This document shows, piece by piece, positions 35,546 to 45,081 of a DNA stretch of 64,000 bases. How positions within the stretch are numbered: the first letter of the stretch is position 1; every line of letters starts with the position of its first letter. Source of the stretch: Archilochus colubris. Lineage: Eukaryota; Chordata; Aves; Apodiformes; Trochilidae. Made by a program: the position numbers and the translations under genes. The stretch covers positions 179,012,480 through 179,076,479 of the forward strand of contig CM041083.1 in NCBI GenBank assembly GCA_023079485.1. The letters are read 5' to 3'. The notes below the pieces were generated by a model, which was not told the origin of the DNA, searched no databases, and worked only from the letters and a program-made list of their open reading frames with translations.

Positions 35546-35584
35546 CATCCCATCCCATCCCATCCCATTTACCCATCCCATCCC
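35511..35584. repeat. CATCC pentanucleotide microsatellite
   Basis: About ten units of CCATC/CATCC with one interruption (CATTTACC). It begins where the MTUS2 exon copy ends. The corresponding place beside the normal exon (45,190) reads ACCATCCCATTCTCC, a two-unit seed. Confidence 0.9.
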
Positions 35585-35683
35585 TAGGGCTGTGACTGGG
35601 CTATGGCTGAGCTGGTTTTGGCACCGTGAGAGCTACCATGCAATGTAGCTGAGCAGGCCATTCTCTCCCCTCTTTCAGCACAA

Positions 35684-35730
35684 GGAGAAGCGATCCTTTG
35701 CTCAGCACACGAATAGATCCTGTGCTGAGA
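35684..35730 (+). repeat. Right copy of 45-bp direct repeat, with 9-bp perfect hairpin
   Basis: This is the partner of 33,865-33,912. CTCAGCACA (35,701-35,709) and TGTGCTGAG (35,721-35,729) form a perfect 9-bp stem around an 11-nt loop containing GAATAGATCC. Confidence 0.65.
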
Positions 35731-36771
35731 AGCAGGGCAGGCTCTGGCCCAAAGGACTGACCTTATTTCAGCATATTTGGTTGCTTCCATTCTTTTTGCT
35801 TGAGAGGACCCCTCCAGGGAAACTGTTGCAAGAGTTTACTGACTCTGGTGCATGGTGGGCAGAGGTAGGCAGCACCCAAAGCTGCAGCTTGCAGTTATAT
35901 AGCAAATCCATTTCTGTAGTCAGGCAGCTTTCTTGATGGAAAACTGCTGGCAGAGCAGCTTCATCTCCCCACACAAATTACTTTTTTTGTGAAAAAGAAA
36001 TATTACCTTTGTTCGTGTGCTAACAGCTTGCTTTCTTTGGTCACTGAAAACCATGACTGGCTGGGTTTCCACATTGTTTCACCCTTTTCCTGTCCCTCTG
36101 GGTGGAGTTTGCCACTGGCTTAGGCAGTGTGCTGGGTGTTGGGCAGTTCTGCAGCATCAGGGGAGTGGAGCTGCCCCCCCCCCTTACTCCCCAGCACTGT
36201 CTGGGCATCCCAGGGGCTGGGGTGTGCTGCAGGAAAAGTGCTGCTGGTTCTGAGCCATTTGTGCTGCATGTTTGCAGCGTGAGAGAGGGTGCCACAGGGG
36301 TCCACGCTGGTGAAAACACTGCTAGTGCTGACACCACACATTGCTGTTTGTGGCCAGGGTTTTGTAAGAGTGAAGTCTGAGCTGGCAGCACTTGCCATGG
36401 GCTCTCACCCTTTGTGCATCCCAGATGAATACAAACTCTATTCATGGTGTACAGAGAGAGGGTGTCTGTCACTGCTGCTTCCATTCCTACCAACATGGAG
36501 AGTGGAAAGCATTATGATAGGGTATTATGTTCATTTTTTTGTAAAATAGCTTCTTGAGTGATTGCATTTTATATACTGAAGAATTCCAGTGAGGTTTTGC
36601 AAATTCCACCTCCCCAGAAGGCCATGTACAATTGAGCATTGCTGCCATCTGTCCAAATGAATGAAGGGCAATGCATGGGTCTGGCAGCCTGGAGGAGATA
36701 AGTCGTGGTGCTGGTTTGCATGAAGGCTTTTTCTGCAGTCCCTGCTCTGCAAGTGTGCCTCTTTCAGGAGA

Positions 36772-36993
36772 AACTTGATTACAGAAAGGGTTGTTAAGCA
36801 CTTGGAACAGGCTCCCCAGGGAAGTGGTTGAATCTCCACCCCTGAATGTATTTAAAAATCACCTGGATGTGGTGCTTGGGGACATGGTTTAGTGGTGGCT
36901 CATCAGGAATAGGGTAATAGGGTTAGGACAAGGCTGGACTCAAAGATCTTGAAGGTCTTTTCCATCCTGAGCAATTCTACAATTCTGTGATCC
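36772..36993 (+). mobile_element. CR1 3' end fragment
   Basis: GGAACAGGCTCCCCAGGGAA through GGGGACATGGTTTAGTGGTG and GGCTGGACTCAAAGATCTTG to CAATTCTACAATTCTGTGAT is a CR1 3' end, of a different subtype from the copy at 32,010. Confidence 0.88.
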
Positions 36994-38057
36994 TCTGAAC
37001 ACCCTCCCCTGTTGGAGGAAGCCTCTTCTCCCTGGCAGAAAAAGCATCTTTCTAAACCCATGGGTAACCTTGCCACACCTGCTGGGCCCAACTTTACGGG
37101 CACGTTCCATTTCTTTCTTTCCCTTATCAAATTTTGCTCTTGTTCAAGGCTAAATTAGTCTGTACACAGTGAGCAAGCCCTTGCTGCCCTCATGACCACC
37201 TCCCTTTTCCTCAGGGCCACCAGCCTGCAGGCACACCAGTGTCCCAAATGCCAGGTGACAGCAGGGCTGCCTCCAGTTGCCTCTGCCCGCTGCCACTGCC
37301 CTGATGGTTTGTTCATCACTGCAATGCCTCACCCATAGGCCCCCCAGCCTGCCTCACCCTCCGTGTTACAGCAGTGAGTGAGGTCCCAGGGGGTGTCTGA
37401 CACCCAGCTGGAATTCAGCTGATGCAGGAACATCTCTGCTAGCAAGAGCCAGACCTCGATTTTTCTCAGGGCTTTTGCTCCTGGCTTGGGAGACATGAGG
37501 TGCATCTGAGGCGGGGCAGGCTCCATGGAGGCAGGGAGGGACACCTCTGCCTCTCAGGCTGAGCAGGGCTGTGGCTGTTGGGCAGTGACTTGCTCTGTGG
37601 TCACAGCAGTGGGATGCACAGGGTTGCCCTGCAGCACGTGTGCCTTCCAGGGGTGCAGGGAGCTGCTGGCAGCATGGAGGCAGGGGGTCAGCAAACCTAC
37701 TGCATGTGGGTCATATCAGGAAATGGACTTCTACGGACTGAAGCCATGGAAGAGTATATTTTTATTTTTTAATTATAAAGCAAACTGTAAATACCTTTCT
37801 GTTGCCTGTTTGGTAGTCTGCTTTCCTAATGATTTCTCAGAATTTCTTACTGGCGTGATAGTTTTAATGCTTGGTATGGGGAAGAAGTCTATTTTTTATC
37901 TTTTTGATCTCTGTTTTGGTTTGATTTTTGTAGGTTTGTTTTGGTTTTGGTTTTACCGTGTTCACGTAGCGATTAAAGCCTTAAGTTTAAAAATGTGAAC
38001 CTTGTCCCCAGAGTACAGCGCAGTTGTGCAGCTACTTTTATCCTGGTGACACTGTAA

Positions 38058-38064
38058 ACACTCC
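38058..38064 (+). promoter_or_regulatory. Candidate miR-122 target site (7mer)
   Basis: ACACTCC matches miR-122 seed positions 2-8. It lies about 80 nt before the probable polyadenylation signal. Confidence 0.4.
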
Positions 38065-38142
38065 TCCCTTGAACAATGCTTTTGGAATTTGGAAACTCAC
38101 TTGTAATTATGTAGTACAGCATTAAAACATTCCTGATACCCA

Positions 38143-38148
38143 AATAAA
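38143..38148 (+). terminator. SLC7A1: Probable SLC7A1 polyadenylation signal
   Basis: AATAAA follows an ATTAAA at 38,121 and is followed by a GT-rich stretch (TTGTTTGTCCTCGTTTG). The preceding 400 bp has typical distal 3'UTR composition. Confidence 0.6.
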
Positions 38149-38499
38149 TCATGCCTATTGTTTGTCCTCGTTTGCAAGCCTTTCTCTGCTTTCCAACTTC
38201 ACAAACTGGGTGTCCTCAGCGGGAAGGCAAAGCAAAGGGAGGGGATATTGAAATATGGGTGACCAGCACATCACAGACCACGCTTACTGGCTACTGTACC
38301 TAAACCACCAGCAGAAATGTTCCTCTTGCCAAGAGCATGAAACATGATTCCTTAGTGAAAACATTGCAAACCGATCCCTAGCTTCCTGGGAGCCCCAGCA
38401 GTATGGGAAGCACCTCAAAAAAAAATATTCCATCACACTTTTAGTCTGATTTGTAGCATGGGAACCATGGTCAACTAACCCAAGCCACCAGCCCCACTG

Positions 38500-39294
38500 C
38501 CAGATCTCCAGAGCAGTGGAGAAGAGGTGAGAGCCATGCCAAAGCAAAGACACCAAGGACAGGGAGGAAGGAGGGGGAGAAGGTGCCAGAGCAGTGATTT
38601 CCCCACAGCCCATGGTGAGATGGCAGCTGTGCCCTTGCAGCCCATGGAGGAGCAGGGTCCCTGAAGGATCATGATGAGCAGACGTGGACCTGCTGCCATG
38701 GAGTGTCACAGGTGGGCTGACAGTGGCTGCAGACTCTGTGGGATCACAGAGAGGGGCAGATGTGGCTCTGCAGCCATGGAGGACCCGGTGCCAAGGGAGG
38801 TGACCGTTTCTGCAGAAGGTTGTGAGCCTGGGCAGCCCGGGCTGGAGCAGTTCCTGAGGCACTCCTGTGGGAGGGGTTCGTGAAGGACTTTCTCCTAGGA
38901 GAGGGGCCCCATGTGGAGCTGGGGAAGGCTGTGACCAGTCCTCTCCCTGAGGATGAAGGAGCGGCAGAAACACCGTGTGGGGAACTGACCAGAACCCCCC
39001 CGCCCCTCCCCTGTGCCCTGAGGGGGAGGCGGGAGGGAAGCGACCCGGACCCGGGGAGAGGGGAGGGGTGGGAAGGAGGTGTTAAGTTATGGTAGCATAA
39101 ATCTGGGTTTTTTTCCTTCCCAAGTTGAGCCTGTTTTTTTAACCTTTACAGTAATTGGGGAATGGAAACCTCCCTGTCCTTGTCTCGATTAATAAAGCCT
39201 TTGGGTGGGTTTTCTCCTCCCTGTCCCACAGTGGGGGTGTGGGGGTGAGTGAACAGAGGCCTGGCTGGTACCATGCTGGGTCTAAACTATGACA
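38500..39294 (+). mobile_element. ERV-type LTR, copy A
   Basis: The order is a G-rich front half, a CCCC/GGGG patch, a polyadenylation-type AATAAA (39,191-39,196), then CTCCTCCCTGTCCCACAG and an end near GTCTAAACTATGACA. I associate this with passerine endogenous retrovirus (ERVL-like) LTRs. It is a direct repeat of copy B, sharing GCAGACGTGGACCTGC and GGACCACAGG-like phrases. No retroviral protein frame lies between the copies. The left boundary may start nearer 38,280. Confidence 0.6.
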
Positions 39295-39339
39295 AAGAGT
39301 CCAAGTTTATCAGCAAAGTAGATGTGATTCTGTGGAAAC

Positions 39340-39390
39340 ATATTTAAAAGAAAAAAAAAAAAAAAAACAAAAAACAAAAAACCAAAAAAC
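39340..39390. repeat. A-rich tract between the LTR copies
   Basis: About 17 A residues, then (A)nC repeats. It separates LTR copies A and B and may mark the tail of a retroposed sequence. Confidence 0.6.
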
Positions 39391-40305
39391 TGCCAGGAGA
39401 CCTGCAGGAGAGAGAGGAGTGCGATGTGAGAGAAACACCTGTGCAGATACCAAGGTCAGTGTGGAGGGCTGGGGAGGAGGTGCTGAGACAGGTTCTCCTG
39501 CAGCTCATGGTAAGATGGCCGCTGTGCACCTGCAGTCGATAAAGGATCACAGTGGAACAGACGTGGACCTGCAGCCAGAATGACCCTGTGCCAGGGGCTT
39601 GTGGCTGCACCCAAAGCAAGCCATGGCTGTGGGACACCCATGCTGGAGCACTCTGCTCCTGAAGGACTGCAGCTCAGCTGAGGGACTCACGCCAGAGGGG
39701 TTTGTGAAGGACTCCTCTCCTGTGGGAGGGACCACAGGCTGCAGCAGGGCAAGAGTGTGGGAAGTTCCCTGAGGAGGAAGGAGTGGCAGAGCCAGGGTGT
39801 GACAAACTGAACACATTCCACAACCTGGACACATTCCCTGTACAGTGGATGGATTCCCAATCTCCCTGTATTTCCAGGGGTGGTAGATGATAGAATAATT
39901 GAGAAATTTGAGCCTGTGAAGAAAGGGAGAAGGAAAGTGTTTTTCAGATGTTTTCACTTCTCATTGTCCTACTCTGTTTTGATTGGTGGCAAACTAAATT
40001 GATTTTTTTCTTTTTTGTTCCCCAAGCTGAATCTGTTTTGCCCATGACCATTGTCCTGAATGGGACAAGATAGCAGACAAGGTGTATATGTATAAAACAG
40101 AATTTTATTGTAAATAACAAAAGATCTTAAAAGCTAGACTAAAAAAGTATAACCATAACTGGTGAGAGAACCCTCCCTGTCACTGTCTCCACCCAGGAGC
40201 TTTTCCTTATATTTTCTGCTCTCTATCCCACTGTGGATGAGGAATCAGAGAGCAGGTCCAGTGGTGCTTTGTTGCTGGCTTGGCCTAAACAAAGTTACCC
40301 TCTAG
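39390..40305 (+). mobile_element. ERV-type LTR, copy B
   Basis: This second copy has the same order of blocks: GAACAGACGTGGACCTGCAG, GGGTTTGTGAAGGACTCCTC, TTTTGATTGGTGGCAAACTA, CCCCAAGCTGAATCTGTTTT, CTCCCTGTCACTGTCTCCAC and an end near GCTTGGCCTAAACAAAG. It is diverged from copy A, so the two are not freshly paired LTRs of one young provirus. They are either old proviral LTRs after loss of the interior or independent insertions. Confidence 0.6.
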
Positions 40306-40402
40306 TGGGTTTTTTTGTTTTCCATTTATTCCCAGTTTCTTTGTGCACAGACATACAGAAAACGCTGTAGGACACACTGGTTCATATGCGCTGGCGCATG
40401 TA

Positions 40403-40408
40403 TTTATT
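40403..40408 (-). terminator. MTUS2: Candidate MTUS2 polyadenylation signal
   Basis: AATAAA on the - strand within AATATATTCCTGATAATAAA. If used, the mRNA ends about 2.2 kb from the SLC7A1 end, with the LTR pair between. Confidence 0.4.
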
Positions 40409-41781
40409 ATCAGGAATATATTACACTTATCTGTACATCATAATTGAAATAATACAAACTCTTCCTGTAATCGTTAGCCACATAGTAAACGGGACCACAG
40501 AACTCCTGCTGCCTGGGAAACTGTACAGAGGCTCCTCAGTGTGTCCATGGGACACAACCACCATCAGTGCAGAGACATAAAATACCTGATTTTGCACTTG
40601 ATAGTTTTTCCTTTCCTTGCCCCCCCTCCCTCCCCCCATCACCCCAAGTCTTTGCTGCTGTGCCAAGGTAACCTCTGTGCTGGCAGCTGCAGGAGGTGCT
40701 GTCCCACTGGGGACAAACAGTGCTTTCCTGCAGAAATTCAGAGCTTTTCCCTGCAGCTTTCCCAGCCCTCCATGTCCCCTGCTCGCTACTGGCTCTCCAG
40801 CTATCCCATGGTTGTCACCTGCTCCTGGTACCAGTCTGTGAAGGCCCTTCAAAGCAACCTTAGGAGGGTTTTATTGCTGCTACAGCCTTCTGAATTGAAT
40901 AAAGATTAACTAAACCTAGGGTCTCCTTTTTAAAGACAGAAGGACAATAAAACTCAGCTCAGTGCTGGCTGTGTTCCCTCTGCTGCCAAAGGCCACCCTG
41001 TCTCACAAAACAGGAAGGCCCCAGTGGCAACCATGGTGTTGGGGAAGTCTCCAGCCCTTCAAAGGTAAAAGCTTCCCCTTGCTCATCTTTAAGTAGGGAC
41101 AGCCAGGGAAGAAGGATTCACACCGCTGGGAATGCCAAGCTCACCCTACATAGTAGCAGCTGCCTGGTGAGAGCAGGAGTCACTGGCTCAGCCATATACA
41201 CTTGGGGTTCTCCATCCCCCTCCACACCTACTCCAGCATGCAGACACAAGGAGGGACAGGACAGAGGAAGAGCAGGAAAAAGGAATAACCTTTTCAGGGG
41301 AAAAAAAGTCCATGTTTCTGGTCTTGCAGCAGACGGAACCACTCTTCTCACCCCTGCAAGGATGGGTTGTTGGGTCCCTTCTGGTCAGGCAAAACTTCCT
41401 GCAGCTTTGCTAAGCATTGGGCAGGCCCCAGAGGCCATGCCAAGGAAGAATCCAGTGAGAGGCAGGATTGGGAGGCAAAAATTAGATGGGGAAAGAGATT
41501 GGCAATGACACCAAATGATGGTGGAGCTGGAACTGGTCCCAGTTTTCCCATCATAAAACCCCCACTCCCAATTTACTGCTGGAAGCATCTCTTAAGTATG
41601 ACTTTATACCCAAAAAAAGTGATATGGAAAGCACCAGAAATAGAAGGAAAGAAGGAAAAAAATTTTAAAACCATGGGCTCAGCCAGCCCACCTTGGGCCA
41701 GTAGTGTGTTCTAGTGTGTATAGCATGGAGAAATTTAGATAAGGAGTATGGTAACTCTGACTGTATCATCTCACACATTTT

Positions 41782-42615
41782 AAAAAAGGGTAAAAAGGAG
41801 GACCCTGGAAACCTCTGACAAGTCAGCCTGCCTAGGCTGGTGCCCTTCTCTGATGGAGTGGCTGTGTTGGTGGATGAGGGATGAGCAAGTGGTGCTTTCA
41901 ACATGGGCTTCTGTAAGGCCTTTGACAGAGTTCCACACAACAACCTTATTGCTAAATTGGAGGGATAAGGGTTTGATGGAAGGACTGTTCAATGAATAAG
42001 GAATTGGATGGCTGCACCCAAAAGCTTGCTGTCAACAGCTCAATGGCCAAATGGAGACTAGATACCAAGTATTGTCTCTCAGGGGTCTCTGTGAGGACTG
42101 TTTACTATCTTTATTAATGACATAAGTGGTGGGATTGAGTGAACCATATCCTGGGCTGCATCAAAAGAAGCAAGGCAAGCAGGTCAAGGGAGGTGATCAG
42201 TTCTGGAGTCCTCAGCACAGGAAAGACATGGACCTGTTGAAACAGGACCAGAGAAGAGCCACAGAAGTGATGAGGGGGCTGGAGAACCTCTCTGAGGAAG
42301 AAAGTCTGAGAGAGTTGGTTGTTCAGCCTGGAGAAGAGAAGGGTCTGGGGAGACCTTATTGTGGCCTTTCACTAATTAAAGGATGTTTATAAGAAAGATA
42401 AAGACTTTTACCAGGGCCTGTAGTGATAAGTCAAGGAGAACAGTTTAAAACTGGAACAGTGAAGGCTCATTAGGCATTGGAATGGGCTGCCCAGGGAGGT
42501 GGTGGATTCTCCATCTCTGGAGGTTTTTGAGAAGAGACTGAACCACAGCAGTAGTGGATCAAGGGTTGGACTTGCTCTCAGAGGTCCTTTCCAACCTGGG
42601 TGATTCTGTGATTCA
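41782..42615 (+). mobile_element. CR1 fragment with RT remnant
   Basis: About 830 bp on the + strand. Near 41,905 it translates to GFCKAFDRVPHN, a degraded form of the CR1 reverse transcriptase phrase. The ORF2 C-terminal part follows, then a 3' end closing with CCTTTCCAACCTGGGTGATT and CTGTGATTCA. It carries deletions and frameshifts. Confidence 0.88.
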
Positions 42616-42840
42616 ATTGGAAATAAGGAAAAAATTATTTACAATGAAGGTGGTGAGGCACTGGAACAGGTTGCCAAAGAAGCTGTGGGTGCCCCATCAC
42701 TGGAAGTGTTCAAGGTCACATTGCATGGGGCTTTGAGCAACTTAATCTAGTTGAAGATGTCCCTTCCCATGGCAAGTGGTTTGGACTTGATGATCTTTAA
42801 AAGTTCCTTCTAACCCATATCATATGATCTCATGGTATTA
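42616..42840 (+). mobile_element. CR1 3' end, tandem to the previous copy
   Basis: A second CR1 3' end starts directly after the first: GGCACTGGAACAGGTTGCCA through TGAGCAACTTAATCTAGTTG to GACTTGATGATC. It is the same subtype as the copy at 32,010. Confidence 0.85.
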
Positions 42841-43689
42841 GAGTTGTATCGGTGGGATGAAACATGATAATGCAGTAGGTATTGCAGGTTTCTGTGCATC
42901 TAGCAAGTACGAAACTGATTAAAATTGTACTTGGCAAGGAGGGGCTTAGTGTGCACACGTGGGTTAGGTATCTATCCTACTTTCAAGCTGGACTTGCTGG
43001 ACACACTAATCTAGTAATGCATTTCAACAGTAATAGTTGGCATGGCATCATCTATTCTAACAAGATGCTCAATTTACTCAGTATCACAGTTTCATGCAAA
43101 AGTGGCTACAAAAATAAATTTGTCTAAAAAACAGAGGAAAAAAGAAAATCACGTTTTTTTTTTTAACACTGTGGAACGGGCCACCGGTGCTTCGACAGTG
43201 ATTGAAGCTGCATCTAAGCTGCAGTCTGTGAATCCTGAGTACATCCCAGGAAAGCTGAAACACAACTCCCATCCGAGCAGCACGGGAGGGCTGTGCAATC
43301 CTCCCTCTGCTCACAGGCAGGAGAGCCACCCTTCCCTCAGTGCTCTCACACCCTGGGGATTTGCTGCACCTACCATCTTCCACCTACTTTCACATAGGTG
43401 CTCAGAGTAGGAATGTATGCAGGCTCCTTTTTTTAAAAATTATGCTCAGCTTTGTGGTGTTTTTTTGTTTTTGTTTTTTTTTCTTGCTATCAGTGCCCAC
43501 AAGGGCCCTGCAGCACAACTCACCCAAGCTGCTCCTCAGCCTCACCAGCACCTCAGGTGGTATCAACCCAAGCCTGGGTGAATTTTTTTGCTTCTAGGCA
43601 AGAAGGTAAAGGTAGTTTAGCTTTTCTTTTCCATGAATCTCTGTAACTTTGGGCAAGCGTTGGCAAGATGAAATAATATATATTCTTTC

Positions 43690-43716
43690 TTTCCATATAT
43701 ATATATATATGTATGG
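43690..43716. repeat. AT dinucleotide repeat forming a palindrome
   Basis: CCATATATATATATATATGTATGG is nearly self-complementary: an (AT)9-type tract flanked by CC and GG. Confidence 0.7.
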
Positions 43717-44389
43717 AAGGAAAGAAATTCTGACCTCATTAGCAGATGTGTTTTCTGCTGAAATTTCAGATGGGAAGAGGCTAGAGCCACAGCAGGTGCC
43801 CGGTATCTCATGTTAATACTGCAAACCTCTTGTCCAGCAAAGGTCAAGGATGAACAACATGTTTCCTCCTTGAAATAAATAAAAATGGACAGAAAGCTAC
43901 AACCAGAGATTTTGACTGTATCCAGTCTAGGACAAGGTAAAACAAGGTAAGATCTAACTAGGATTTAAAGACACGATAATCGAAACACATTAACCAGTAA
44001 CCTCTATCAAATTTGCTACAACCCTCAGGTTTCTCATCTCTAGCCTATCTTCACTTACAATATCCATGCTAGGAGTTAAAAAGCAGTGAGTGGTATGGGG
44101 ATCTTATCTGGTGTTCAATGCAAAGGTGATGGTTTCAAAGGCAGTACTGTCTCAGAATTTCAAAGTCGCTGGTGTTCACGTTACATAGGGTACCACTTGG
44201 TGGACATTTGGAAGGCGCTTCTACTTCTGTGTAATTTTCTTCTAGGTTGGGTATAAATATTCCTGGGAGGCTAAACAGAAATGCTTCTCATTTAGATACA
44301 AGTCTTAGGCACGAGTTAGAAAACCGCTGACTGTAATGAAAATATATCAGCACTTAGTAGTATCCAATAATATAAAAAAATGCAGAACA

Positions 44390-44482
44390 TCTTCAACTAC
44401 ATACATATGTGTGTGCGTCTATATATAGGTATAAAGATACAATACATACGTGTGTATAAACAGAGACACATATACAGAAATA
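44390..44482. repeat. TA/CA low-complexity patch
   Basis: Alternating ACATACATATGTGTGTG and TATATA-type sequence with many purine-pyrimidine steps. Confidence 0.6.
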
Positions 44483-44864
44483 TTCACAATTTGAACTGTA
44501 TTTGAAACTAACCTGAAATACTGCAGCAAAAGTTCACTCTGATGAACCGTATCTTCCAAATTTTGGCTCTAACCATAGTTAAAATTTTAAAACATCAAAC
44601 TATACGTTTTGCTATCCTAACTTTCTGCTCTCTCAGATTTCTAATGTCTTTTTGGCTACCAACAGCTTGTCGACATGGCAGAACCAAGGGTTCTTATATG
44701 GGGACTGTAAGAATACCCTGCCTAGTGCAATGCTCTGCAGCTACTGAGCATGCTTGCAGCCATGAATGCTGGGCTCCTGCTGATGGTGCTGCTTCCTTGG
44801 AGGGTAACATTTAGCAGATGGGAAATGCATAAAAGGCAGGGACCTTTGGCATGGTGGTGCCGAA

Positions 44865-45081
44865 TCATCGCCGCAAGGTTCTGACTTTTGCTGGAGAGGA
44901 GTTCCCTGGTGAGCAGCGGTACAAAGAAGTGGATGGTGGGGGTAGAAGCTTCACAGGGCTCACGGCCTCTCCTTCCTGCAGCTTCCAGAGGAGCTCTTCG
45001 TTTGTCCTGCTCAGCTTCTTCTTCTCCTCCACTTCTTTCTCAACATATTCTTGAAGATTGGCATTCTCCTCTGACAATTGC
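44865..45081 (-). CDS. MTUS2: MTUS2 terminal coding exon
   Basis: The acceptor CCCTCTCCAG precedes 217 bp. The first base completes the arginine codon from the previous exon. It then encodes [38 protein letters not shown], and a Ser/Pro-rich tail ending KVRTLRR before TGA at 44,867-44,865. Both the ELLWKLQ motif and the basic Ser/Pro tail match the end of vertebrate MTUS1/MTUS2 proteins. A near copy lies at 35,150-35,545. Confidence 0.93.

Larger units (their letters stand above)
30568..38165 (+). other. SLC7A1: Probable SLC7A1 3'UTR
   Basis: The first canonical polyadenylation signal I noticed after the stop is AATAAA at 38,143-38,148, so the 3'UTR may be about 7.6 kb; mammalian CAT-1 also has a multi-kilobase, regulated 3'UTR. 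Stretches near 33,690-33,910 and 37,740-38,165 have the T/A-rich, low-complexity look of conserved 3'UTR. Inserted material includes CR1 pieces (32,010; 36,772), an LTR-like block (about 33,960-35,150), the MTUS2 exon copy and a CATCC array. Candidate miR-122 sites lie at 32,755 and 38,058. Transcript boundaries are inferred. Confidence 0.5.
40396..44864 (-). other. MTUS2: Probable MTUS2 3'UTR
   Basis: Downstream of the MTUS2 stop on the - strand, an AATAAA (reverse of TTTATT at 40,403-40,408) lies in a smooth A/T-rich stretch with the look of a 3'UTR end. Other TTTATT occurrences (for example 40,870 and 42,107) could be used instead. Two CR1 fragments at 41,782-42,840 sit inside it in antisense. 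Apart from these and AT-rich patches (43,695-43,712; 44,395-44,480), nothing is recognised. Confidence 0.45.

Noticed and set aside
35156..35581. Start of the - strand frame with Gly-Met-Gly-Trp-Asp repeats
   Set aside because: The N-terminal part is translation of the CATCC array. Only the part after the acceptor at 35,411 is exon-derived.
38284..38973. 229-codon open frame on the - strand
   Set aside because: It runs antisense through the LTR-type repeat, has low-complexity Ser/Pro/Leu content and no recognisable domain.
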